NCBI RefSeq assembly: GCF_021869535.1
Contig: NW_026262679.1
Location: forward strand, 82,643,143 to 82,707,142
Direction: 5' to 3'
DNA length: 64,000 nucleotides
Source of the DNA: Mytilus californianus
Taxonomy: Eukaryota; Mollusca; Bivalvia; Mytilida; Mytilidae
The translations under genes were made by a program, and so were the position numbers. The notes below the pieces were generated by a model. The model made no database searches. It was not told where the DNA came from and saw only the letters and a program-made list of their open reading frames with translations. Below, piece by piece: positions 47,201-60,817 of the stretch (position 1 is its first letter; each line of letters begins with the position of its first letter).

Positions 47201-50200
47201 GAGAAAATCATCCTATGAAGCTCCATTCCATATTAAAATCAGGTCAAGAAATTTCTTGCTTGAGGAAAATTTCTGAACCTTAAGGTAATGAGGTAAAGTC
47301 AAAGTTTATATCTCAGGTCCTGTTAAATGTAGGATAATCTTTTCTGGTAGGCACTTGCACTCTAGTGAGAAGAACAAAATCCAGACAAAGAGGTCGGTTT
47401 GACCTATTTTTATGTTACCATAACTGGCCTTGAGTTAATTTTGGATGTACTGTAGGGAGTAGGTCACAATTCATTCATTAATTTGCCTGATTTTGGTTTA
47501 AATATCAAACTTCTTATCATAGATACAATAAGATATAAGAGGATCTTACCCTGATTGAGTAGGTCTTTGTTCTGGTAAAAGTAGGTATCCCTCCGATGAC
47601 TTTATTAATACTGATAGTTTATTTTCTATTTATCATATATGCAATTTATTTAATCAATGGGATAACTAGGTGAACCTAAAAATCATAACTGTACATAAGT
47701 TATATTTTACAATTCAATGGTACCAAATTTTTGTTTGTGTAAAACCAATAAATCAAAAAATGCAGAGACTAAATGATATAAATGGCCTGAAACATACAAG
47801 AATGTGAAAAAAATCATAATTTCTTACATGTTATATATAATTAACTAATAATGAAAACTATGGATTCATTTATTTTCATGGGTACTAATCTTTATGGATG
47901 AAGGAAAACTTACATTTTCATAGATATTTAATTTCATGGTTTTGCCAAAGTCTGCATACAATCTTATAAAAATTCGTAATTTGTTGAACATTTAAATTTG
48001 TGGTTCACTTGCACCCATGAAATCAAAAAAAAAAAATTGGTAATTAATCCAAGGTATTCAAATCTACGTTTCATTGTATCAATAACATTATTTCTTTCTC
48101 ATAAAGAAAGGACAACAGGCCAAGTGACCTTATAACCTTCAGAAAAGTAGCTTCATTATCCAGATGAATAATAAACAAGATTATCTCTTCGTTTTTCCAA
48201 CCAGTCAGGAAAATATGTATTTAATCTATCAAATACAATTACAGAATCACTTTGATCCTCTATATAAAAATCAAGTCTAATTTTATCGAAATAAAGTCTA
48301 AGCTGCTATTTCAAAAGACCAATGTCATAAGCCAAAAAAAAAAAAGTATTTATCTTGTCATAGAAATAGAGACAGTTAATATGAAATAAAAGGATGTTTG
48401 AGAAAAGTTGTTAGAAAAAATGTCACAAAGTAATTTTGTGATTGAGATTAAACTACTCAAAAAATGTCTGGGAATATGATCCAATAATTATTTGCATTAA
48501 GAGACACTTTTTGAAATTGACAATGACAATAATACAGACATAATGGATGTCCACTTTCTCCTTTTCCTTTTTCTCCAAATATGATTTATCGCCATATAAA
48601 ACGTGAAACGGTAATTCTTCTGCAGAATGGGATTCATAATATGGAGGAGTCAATGAAGCGACAAATACTTTGACAATGGACGATTTGTAGTTAAATGTAG
48701 CGATAGAATATCGTCAAGCATGTGATGCTTTCGTAATTGCTATATTAGACATTGTCATTTTTGTGAATATGGTTAGAATGCATGGTTACATCCGTAATTG
48801 TCTCTGTAATCAAAACAACAAGTTATAAAACAGATTAGAATTGCCAATACAAGATGTTATATAAAGCTTTATAATTATATTAATCATCTGTAGTTGTTTT
48901 TAGCATCTATAAACTATGTTTATAGCTTTTGATTTAAGTTTGTATTGAGGGTTTTCAGTGCAAATGGTTATTGATAGAATAACCAATAATTTCACGACAG
49001 TAATTTCACAACTTTGTAAAGTTATAAAAACTTCATGTAGGCAGTCTATCTATGTATAGAAGTGTTGGATATGATGTTATTTTCATTTAACGTAGTTTAA
49101 TGGTCTAATACATACTCTATGATACAGATTTAATTATTTATCAAAAAAAGATGTCTGTAATTTGAACAGAGCATCATATTCTGATTCATAAACAACAACA
49201 TTTAGAAGTCTGTTAGGAATGTTACATGATGTAGTAACCCAGCAACACAAATTGATCAAAGTAGGATACTAGAGGTCACCATATTATCATCAATTGACTA
49301 GTGTCTTTCTTTTCTCAGAAAGTATGAAAGCTACAAATTTTCCAACTTAGTTTGAGGATGTATCATAAGATTAGACCAGGGAAGATTTCTTCCCATTTGG
49401 GCCTTCTTTTACTTTAGGGGTCCATCTACTTTGGGGTAAGGGTTCATTTATTGTAAAATTTAGGTTAGGGTTAGTACTATGTTAAGGTTAGGTTTTAGTG
49501 TTTGTGCTTGTGTTATGGTTAGAGTTAGGTTTATGGTAATTATTAGTTTAGTATAGCTCTATATGGGTTGGAACCCCTAAAGTAAGTGAAGGTTAACGTT
49601 CCCATTTGTGTCTCAAAGTAATTTGCATATTGCCACCTACTTTATCTAAAAATATTTATATTGAAAAGTTTAATTTCTTTCCTTGTATTATTTGGACATC
49701 ATAAAAATGTATGATCCACTGATATTTGGCAAACTTATCGAAAACTATAAGAAAGACAAAATTTGGGGTTGTTTTATCTCAAGATTGATTATCACCCAAA
49801 ACTTGTTAAAAATAGATACAAGTTTTGTTACCATTCCAATATACCATTACAAAATTGTGGCATGATTGTACAAAATGGCAAGTAGGGCACCATATGACAT
49901 TAGAACAATGAAAAAGTATGTTTAACTTCTGAATTTTTAACAGATTTTGAACAGTTGTAATTTTATTCTAAACTTTGCCTATACAATGTAAAAAGAAACT
50001 AATAGTTTAACAAATCTTATGCATAAATCTATGTGTGTATTTTTATTTTGACTGGCTTAAAATGTCATAATTCAGTATCTACCATGTTTTCTGTGTCACC
50101 TGCACAGCTTGCTTAGTACTTAAATGCTGTCATAAGTACAAGGAATTTGCAGTGACTCACTGGTAGTTGATAAATTCCTTTTGAAATTAAGAACAATAGC

Positions 50201-53200
50201 TCTTATTCCTCCTCAGAGGGGGATGGGGGCAATGCAATTTTTTTTTGAAAATAAATTATAAAAACAAAAATGACTAACACCTACACTTTTAAACTGTAGT
50301 AAAGGTTTTTTTTGGTCAGTTTCAAAAGTTTCCCCTCTTCCCAATTTTCAATCTACTCCTAAGCTACTGGCTTATGTGTGTGGAATATTTTAAAGTCTTT
50401 TAAAATTATTCAAATTTAAAGAATTGCAATGGCCAGAATATATATACTTGTCATGCATGATTCATGTTCTATGATCTTTACATCGGTCATTATAAAAGAC
50501 TAAAAGTCAAATAATCTGTAGTATTTGTCACATCTGATGAATTTAAAAATAAATGGGGAATGTGTCCATGGGACACAGATGATGCCCCCGCTTGCATATA
50601 ATTATAAAGGAATATAACTCAAGAACAGTAAAAGTGACGCTACCCAAATTTGTACTTGATCTGTGTTTAGTGGTAATCAGCATTGTGCATAAGATTCATA
50701 ACGTTTGGTTTAGGCAAACTAAAGTTAGAGAACGGAAACGAAAAATTCAGCTATTTTTCCATTTGTAAAGGGGTATTACTCTAGAACAGTAAAAGAGATG
50801 CCACCAACATTCAAACTTGATCTGTGTTTTGTAGTAATAAGGATTGTGTATAAGTTTCATAATATTTGGTTGAGGCAAACTAAAGTTGGAGAACGTAAAC
50901 GAAAAATGCAGCAATTTTTATACGACTGCAAAAAATTTTTGTGGTCGTATATTGGTATGACGTTGGCGTCGTCGTCGTCGTCTTCGTCCGAAGACACATT
51001 GGTTTTCGCACTCTAACTTTAGTTTAAGTGAATGGATCTCTATGAAATTTTACCACAAGGTTCAGTACCACAAAAGGAAGGTTGGGATTGATTTTGGGGG
51101 TTATGGTACCAACAGTTAAGGAATTAGGGGCCAAAAAGGGGCCAAAAATAAGCATTTTTGTAACTTCCAGACATACCTTGTGTGTTAGTGTATGGATCTC
51201 TCTGACATTGTACCACAAGGTTCCATATCACAAAGGGAATGCTGGGATTTATTTTGGGGGTAATTGCCTCAAAATTTTAGGAATAAGGGGCCAAAAAGGG
51301 GAAAAAAACAAGCATTTTTCTAGTTTCATGACAATAACTTATGTATAAGTGTATGGATCTTTATGAAATTGTACTACAAGGTTCCATATCACAAAGGGAA
51401 AGCTGGAATTGAGTTTGGGGGTAATTGCCCAAAATGTTTAGGAATAAGGGGCCAAAAGGGGGCCAAAAATAAGCATTTTTCTAGTTTCCAGACAATAACT
51501 TGTGTTCAAGTGTACGGATCTCTCTGAAATTGTACTGCAAGGTACCATACCACAAAGGGAAGGCTGGGATTGATTTTGGGGGTAATTGCCTCAAAATTTT
51601 AGGAATTAGGGGTCAAAAAGGGGCAAAAAAACAAGCATTTTTCTAGTTTCAGGACAATAACTTGTGTGTAAGTGTATGGATCTTTATGAAATTGTACAAC
51701 AAGGTTCCATATCACAAAGGGAAAGCTGGGTTTGAGTTTGGGGGTAATTGCCCTAAACGTTCAGGAATTTGGAGCCAAAAAGGGGCAAAAAAACAAGCAT
51801 TTTTCTAGTTTCCAGACAATAACTTGTGTTCAAGTGTACGGATCTCTCTGAAATTGTACTGCAAGGCACCATACATTGTAACACAAAGGGAAGGCTGGGA
51901 TTGAGTTTGGGGGTGATGAATCATAAGGGGGTTCAAAAAATTTGAGGGGGGATTTTTTTCCCCTTTTTTATCTTTGAAATTTTCCATTTTAAATTGGTTA
52001 TTTCTGATTTATATATAAAAGCAAATAATAATGATATGGTTTGAATAGGTAAATTAAAAAATTTTAAGTTCTTAGACCACATTCATTCTGTGTCAGAAAC
52101 CTATGCTGTGTCAAATATTTAATCACAATCCAAATTCAGTGCTGTATCAAGCTTGAATGTTGTGTCCATACTTGCCCCAACTGTTCAGGGTTCGACCTCT
52201 GCGGTCGTATCAAGCTGCGCCCAGCGGAGCATTTTATTCCATTTGTAAAGGCACATAACTCTAGAACAGTAAAAATGAAGCCACCAAAATTCAAACTAGA
52301 TCTGTGTTTTGTGGTAATAAGCATTGTGTATAAGTGTTTCAGAACATTTGGTTGCAGCAAAATAAAGTTAGAGAGCGGAAACAAAAAATTCAGCAATTTT
52401 TTAATTTGTAAAGGCGCATAACTCTAGAACCGTAAAAGTGACGCCACCCAAATTCAAACTTGATCTGTGTTTTGTGGTGATAAGCATTGTGTATAAGTTT
52501 CATAGTATTTGGTTGAGGCATACTAAAGTTAGAGAATGGAAACCAATTTTGGGACGTACGGACGTACAGACGGACAAGGGTAAAACTAAATCCCCCCTCC
52601 GCTATGGCGGGGGCATAAAAATTGCTACAAATCTATGATGATAGAAGTATGCTGAAAGCATACTTTATTATTTTATGGAACGATATAGAAATTCTGAATT
52701 TGTCTTCTCTGTTTTGAAGTCCTAAAATACCAGATACATCTGGCCAAAGAATCTATCAGATTCATCATATAACCTTTAGCTAAAATAGAACCAACTGACG
52801 AGCTGTTTGATGTCATCTTGTTCCATGTTTATTTTCTTGTTTACAGAACATTCTTGTCATTGTGACGAAGGTAATAAGTAACATCCCTTGTCACGTAGAT
52901 ATCTGTAATAGAGTATTATCGAGTGCTCTGTTACTTTATCCAAAGGTATGCGTTTGACAGAACGACTTTGGAATCCAGTGACACATGCTAGGATGACTAT
53001 ATTTGATGTCATAGAGCTGCTGCAGATTTATAGGGGTACTTGTAGGGTTTGGGTTGACAGGTATTACACATATTGTGTATCTTTATAAAAGAGTTTATTA
53101 ATAATGATTCTAGAAAATAATGATGAAATATTCTTAATTATCTTCCTTCTTCTTAATTTCTCATTTTTAGTTAATTTACTTTAACTGATTTTTTTTGGTA

Positions 53201-56200
53201 TTTATTTTGAAATTTTATTTTCTTCAAATTTCAGTGAATCAGGAAATTGAATTTTAAAATTGTAATTTTAAATTATTGATATATATATTGTAAATATGTA
53301 ATTATACTTGTATGAATCAAAATTTTTTTTTTCTACATCTGAATTTTAATCTGAACACAAATTTTCAGATTTTTTTATTCAGAACATATTTAGCTATCAA
53401 ACTATATTGCAGTCTTAATAAAAATTTAGAATACAACAGTCTTGTAAAATATACTTCCAGTCTTTTGACCCTGTTATAGAACCTCAATGTTTGTCAAGAT
53501 GATAGAGGAATTCTGTTTTTGTCATTTCTAGTCAAGCAGAGAATAAAATGTGCGCAGATAAGAGTGTCATTAGATGTACTTTGATGTCATGCTTGTCAGT
53601 AATTCTCTCCTGGCGAGCGACCTTAGTTTAGCTACTTTTATGATAATTTGTAAGACAGTATTAGATCTATTTGTTGTCGCATAATAAGGACATTTAGTAC
53701 TTCCTGTCATTAGTCATCGTATTTGTTTTGCACATCTTCTTTACTAGTATATTAAGTAGGTAGTACTTTGTGACAGAAAGTATCAGATACCTAGCTTAAC
53801 AAATTACATATAATTGAAAGTCACCACATGGTTTGTTTACTTGTATGCATATGCTGAATTCTACATTTATACAGACAAGTTGTTTTTAAGTGATCAGGTA
53901 TTCAGGTTGCTACAGGAAGTATTTATTAAATTGTTAGTTATAGAAATCAAACTTCTTCTTGTGAAACAACTTGACTCAGATAATTTTATCTAAGGACTGT
54001 TCCAAAATTTATCGGGTGTGTTGGTGGGATGGGAGGCACTAACATTATCTAAATATGCATTTTCCTTAAAATTTTGTAAGAATTATCAGAAAATTATGAA
54101 ACAAAAATTTTTTATGGGTGGCCAGGGTCTTAAAAAAGTGTCTCACATGCCACCCCCCTGTGTTTAATTTTGGAACAGCCCTTAGATTCTTTTGAGTTCT
54201 ATATGACCAATAAGTATGGTCAAGTTCTTACAAAATTTTTGCATTAGAACAAAGTGTCATTGATTTTCAAAGCCAAACAAGTAACATATTCAAATACATT
54301 TTGAATTTTAGAAATGATATCTGAATCAGTTATGAATTTAAAACTGCACGTGTTTGGTGGCAGGAAATCATGACATAGATGCAATAAAGTATTAATTTTC
54401 TCTGCATTTGAAAGTGCCTTTCACCTCTTAATATAAAAAAATACATATCAAATTCTGTCATAGAAACCATTAATTTTAGCTAAAATTGTTATTATAATTG
54501 AGCTATGAAATGGTACAAAATATAACATTTTTATTACATTACTCAAGTTATATCTCAGCTGTGGAGAGTCATATCATAGAACGATCACAAATTCATCTGT
54601 CCCTTTGTGATTACACAAAGCCACAGTCAAGCGACAAAATGCAATTTACAGCATCATTCATCAAAATAAAGATCTTTAATTTTGTCTTCTTCTGTTAGAT
54701 CTTTCCTTTTAAACAAAAACATTCAGACGACCCAAATGACTAAATGAATTCGAAAACTGGATATGGGATTCAGAAAAATTACACAGTACATGAAGCCAAA
54801 TCTACCGAATTCATCGAATGTCATTACATATAAACTTGACATCACATGAAATGGAATAAATTTGATTAGAAACAAGACATAAACTCTCAAAGCAAGGACT
54901 GCAAAGATAGGCAAATACAAATTGAAACTAATGGCCCGACTGTGTCGTTATACAAACTATTATAGATATCCACATGGCTTTCCCTAGTGAGTGTTCAATC
55001 AATTCTACCATTGACACATTAAAAAACAGATAAAAAGGACAGTGAAGTGCTAGATTCTAAAAAGCCGAACGTTCCTAACTGAGTCATAAAACTTTGACAA
55101 AATGATCATGCCTTGAAAGCTTATCCTTACTTTGGCTTCGGTCTTGTTGATTTGAAACTGAGTCGTAAAAATCTATATAATGTCCCACAGAGGACATTAA
55201 ATAGAGGAAAGACAAACATGCAATAGTCGAATCTCTGGTGACGAATCAAGTTAATAGACTTTTGCTTCTTGTCGAAGCAATGTTCTGTTATTTTTCCGCT
55301 GTCACATTTTATTTCATCAGTAAAGTGTACACTTGTGACAAATAAAATACAATTGAATTGTTTCTTTACTGGAGATAAACATTTCTCTCGACCATTTATA
55401 TGGGCCTACGAAAAGCATTCTTTCAAATAAATATGTAAATTTGGTAGATCTTACCGCTAATGAAACTGAAGGATGACATGAAAATGAACCGTTTTATTTA
55501 AGATGTTCTACTTAACTCTATCATTTTAAGATTAACTTAAAACAATTGTCATTTCTGTCAATAAAGTATCATAGCAAAATTTCTATTACGTAAAAATTAC
55601 CAAATAAGAAAAGTTACTAGTTAGCTTTACATAATACATTAAATCAAATTCTAAATGTCATTACAAGGAACTAATCTGGCGACATGTTAAGTAGACGAAA
55701 ATTTATCATTTTACAAATGATAGAAGATTTTGTGTAGGCAGGTATCATCTCTATTACATCAGAGCACATTTATGTCCATGGAGCTAAATTTAAGAAAAGG
55801 TCAAACAGGAACCAGTCTTTCTGTTTGGTGACTTGCCAATTTCATGGTTTGCAAAGTCATACTCATATCTCGCATTTACTGTAGAGTTCTTTGGCATTTT
55901 GCAAGAAAAACTTCTGTTTTTATGCCCCACCTATGGGCATTATGTTTTTTGGTCTGTGCGTCTGTTCGTCTGTCTGTTCGTCCGTCTGTCCCGCTTCAGG
56001 TTATAGTTTTTGGTCAAGGTAGTTTTTGATGAAGTTGAAGTCCAATCAACTTGAAACTTAGTACACATGTTCCCTATGATATGATCTTTCTAATTTTAAT
56101 GCCAAATTAGAGTTTTGACCCCAATTTCATGGTCCACTGAACAGAGAAAATGATAGTGCAAGTGTGCATCCATGTACTATGGACACATTCTTGTTTGAAT

Positions 56201-59200
56201 TAATTTATCACTTTACCATGAATGTTGCATCACATTAGACTGAAACACCCACATAGTACCAGTACACATGTTCATTATGATATGAAGTTTTCAAAATAAA
56301 TGCCAAATAAGGGGGTGACCCTGGTTTTGCAGTTCGCTGAAAATGGAAATTTGATAGTGCAAGTGTGCCAGGCATGGTGTCCTATGCACACATATTCTTG
56401 TTTTGATCATCTTACCATATTTATGTAGTAGATGCATAATTAATAGATTATAAAAACTCCATATACTGTGTATTCATTTATTTTTCGTGGATACCAATTT
56501 TCGTGGATTGAAGGAAAATTGTATTTTCGTTGATACATGTTTTTGATTTCATGGTTTTCCTTAAGTCTTCATACAAGCCTTTTGAAAATTTTTGTTGAAC
56601 ATTTGAATTTGTTGTTTATCGACTACACCCACAAAATCCACAAAAATTGGTATCCCATGAATAATAATGAATACACAGTACTTGTAAAAAAACGTTTCCA
56701 ATTGTTTTAGGGGAAGTTTATTTACTATGTTTCCCTAAGTTTTATGATCCTAAAAAAGTATTTTAGGGAGAAAACAGTGAATTATCCTCAATAATTGATA
56801 AAGTACAATCAAGTATTATTTAAAGAACACTGTGTCATGAAGGAATTAATAGTATCATATTTTTTGTACTTTAGAAATAATCGACCATGAGATAATTGTC
56901 AATTTCTGCAATAGACATTTGAACGGCTGACATTTTGAAGTTCTTATGGTAATTAAGAGTCCAATAATCCTTTCCACTGTCATCTGAAATTCTATCAGAC
57001 CAGTGAAGATCAAGTGTCGATGTTGTCATTCCAAATATGACAACATTCCGTGTGGCTAAGATTATTTGTAAATAACATATGCTGAAAGGTTTCAAAGAGT
57101 TGAAGAAAGTGTCACGAAAAAAGTGACATATTTTTTCTGTAATTTTGTTATGAGGATGAAGTTGTGACAACTATGATAACGGCTGATTACCGTTTGACAA
57201 ACCGTTAAACAGTTTGTTGCCATTTTTGTTTTGGAACGTCACTGAAAGCATCCCATGAGATTTTGAAACTGTCGTCAGACCTTTTTTAATCAAATTTTGA
57301 AATTGTTTTTAGCTAATATTATGGGGATGGTATAAGAAGGTAAATTGTTTTTATTTGTTTTTTTTTCGTTGGATGATACATGTTTTTGTTGAATTTAATT
57401 AGACTTTGTCAGTTCAATTTGTTGGGTTTTTTTTTGTTTGTATATTTTGTTTTTTTTTCCATATTTATTTAATTATATATAAGACATACAGCTAGATGAA
57501 CATAAAAGCTACAGATGAATGAAGGCATATATATAATTGGTAACATTTTTTTCTTATCATTTTTGTCAGTGATCAAAGTCATTCAAATACAATACACTTT
57601 CATGAACAAATATAACAAATACATTGTTTTGATAATTTAATAGTATGAACAAACAGTTATTTTACATTTAATGAAGTGGTAATTTTACAGTCCCTTGCAG
57701 AATATTAAGTGCTGGAGACATGCAAGAAAAGAAATCAAAATACTGCTTTTAATATTTTGGCTTTACATTCATTTATAGATCAGGTAATGCTCTGTAGGAG
57801 AGACAGATCACCTTTGGGGAGCAACTGAGATAAATTCAAGGTTTTGGGTGGACTTCATGTTGCTCAATCTTTGCAGTTCTCTTTTTTTGTGGACCTCTTG
57901 ATCTTTTATTAATTTATTTTCTTTTAGCCATGAAGTTGTCCATCTTTAATTTAATGTTTTTTTAATGTTCCCTAATTGGCAACTGACTTTTTTTATAAGA
58001 TGATGGATCATTGTACTGTAAGGAAATTTGGAATTTTGAAAAAAAGCATTGCAAATCATAGGTTTTCTGCACTAGACACAAAACGTATATTATATGGACC
58101 TTAAATGTAAATATACTATTTAAAAAAATTCTCAGTTATCTAAAGCTTTGATGTTGTTTGTTGGTTTACTTGTAGTTGTCCAGTTAAAGTAATTGTATTA
58201 CCAGACATGTTATGAAATCAAGAACTATAAACTATATTTAGTTGAATTCAGGTTTTTTTTTAAAAATCAACTTTTTAAAAAAAAACGTCAGTTATTTTAC
58301 GTTAGTTATGAAATTAGTTTCATAAAATAAGTCATAGAACTGGACGGAAAGTCTAGGCAAAAATTGTGTGGTAATTCTCAGATATAAATGTCATCAAATT
58401 GATCAGTGTCAATAAAGTATGGCTGTTCAGGTCAAAGGTTTTTGCCAATGGCGTCTTAAGTTTTGAATTTTGAGAAATGAAAAAGAAACAAGAAACCAGA
58501 CATTGGTCATTTAGATGTAGAAAAATGTAATTGAAGGAGAAATTATTGTGACAATTTTTCGTCCAAGACTGATGAGAAGAGAATTAGAAAAAGACAAAAC
58601 TTAATTAGGGAGGCATCATTGCACATGACAAACAGCACTTGATTTAAGGCTCAGAGAAGATCAAATTTGTATTATGATCAGTTTAGAATATTGTTGTCAT
58701 CCTATTGCGACGGGAAATATTGACTTTGTAATACATGACATTTTATCATTTCTTGATTATGGTGAATTTATTCTTGTGTGTGATGACTTTTCTTATTTAT
58801 GGTGTCATTCGATTGATTATGAATTTATGAATCATATCAATACATGAGAATCTGTAAATTTTATCGTATGTCTTTTTATGTCCCTTGTTGTATAATAGGG
58901 ATTTTATTTATTCATTTTCCATATATTGACTTTTGAAAGAAATTAATTGAATACCTCTACTTGAAGTGTGAACTTTGCTCTTTTTAAAACTTGTCTTTTG
59001 TGGATCTGGTTCAACTGAATATATCCTTCAAAGTCAGTTAGATTTAGTGTCGAGTCAGGTTTATCATGGAGAGGTTTGAGATCTTAAAAAAAGAAAATTA
59101 GCCCTGCCCCATTTTCATGTGCCTGTCGAAAGCCAGAAGCTGTAGTTGTTGAATGTCTTATCCTAATGCTTTTTTTGTTTGGAGAATGAGGCTTTAATGG

Positions 59201-60775
59201 CAGATCTTAGACCATTTCTTTTCAATTTATTCACAACTTTGATAAGCCTTGGACCATTTGGAACGTGATATATTGTATAAATACTGACTATTGGTAAAGA
59301 CTTTGTCGCCCTCTAAGTAATTTTTCGGATGCTTTTTTATCGACGTTTACTCAACATCTCCTCTTATTTATATTTGCTTTTACAAAATATATGTATTTGT
59401 CTGCATAAGTTTTCATGGGTTCAGTTTAACATTTTTTTGTTCAATGTCTTAGCAGTTTAATGTCCTTTAAAACGTTGTGAAGTCTTTCGCTCTTGCAGCA
59501 GCTGATTTGTCAAATAAAAAATGTTTAGAATGATGTTCTTCCTATGAAGAAACACAAATATGAATCAACTCATTCATAAACCGGAATTGTTAAAAAAAAT
59601 GTTTAGATTTGTCACAAATTGTGTTCTTAAATCGGCTGTTGCAACAACATGTTTTAACAGATAAGAAATGTCATCTTCTCTTGAGTTTTATGAAATCTGC
59701 AGTACTTACCCAAAATGTGTAGCTTTGTTCTAAAGTCAATTTAAGATTTTATCTCTTTAAAATTGTAAAAAACATTGTTATAGCGGTTTTACAATTTTGA
59801 ACTTCAATAAAAAATAAATATCATTTGCAGCTAGGTAACTCAGAAATATCATTATTTGAGGACCTTTGTGATTGATATGTTTTCTGAAGTATTATGAAGG
59901 AGCCATTTGAGGTCTCTTCAGACAATTCAAAATATAATTCTGTCCAATTATTGTTTTATTATGTAATTTTTATGTATTTCTAACAGGCAAACGTATCGGT
60001 GAGATTTTGTTTTACTACAAACTTGTACATAATCACGATATTTAACAATGCAATGTAGTTTTATATGTTTGAGCATAAATATTCATTTCTTTTTAATTTT
60101 TATTTCTAAGTTATAGCTATCCATAATTTGAACAAACGACACAACATTGGTTATATAACAACAGTATACTTATTTTGAGAAATAGTCGTTACTTACAAAT
60201 TACTCTTATCTCCTTACTAACATATTTCCACAGAAAAACTATTATTTATTGTTTTATACTGTATCTCAGTTCAGTTTTATCTTATCTGTTCCAGCTAAAC
60301 ATATACATGTATTTATAATAACAATCTAGTACAAATATTTATTCCCCTCCCAAATCCTATAAATTTTCTTAAAATTCAACTCCATCACTCTGGTATACTT
60401 ATTGATACTTTGATTTTATTAAGAATTAAGTGATGTTTATGGTTTTTTTTCTTGTTGTCCTGAATATTCATTATCATAATTGAAACTATCACCAACTGTA
60501 GCAAAGTACATTGCTATAATTTCTTAATATACAAACATTGGTATAAGTGAATAGTTCTCTTTCAAATTAAACTGTACATAGTTATGCTGTTACATATAGA
60601 TGTGGCTTAGAAAAAAGTAAACATCACTGTTATTTCTCAGATGAATGGACAGTAACTAAAAATGCTATTTGAGAAAAAAAAAGCTGTTTTAGGAATGTAT
60701 GTCTGAGGATACAAATATGATTGATTGATCATTGGTGTTTTAAAGCTACTTTTTACACTATTAATTATACCCCAT

Positions 60776-60817
<42 letters not shown>

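Noticed and set aside
51082-51348. 88-codon frame in the 161-bp array
   Set aside because: Repeat-derived, crosses array units, no start or splice context.
56871-57170. 99-codon minus-strand open frame
   Set aside because: No family motif, no splice context, AT-rich background composition; long frames of this size are expected by chance in 64 kb.
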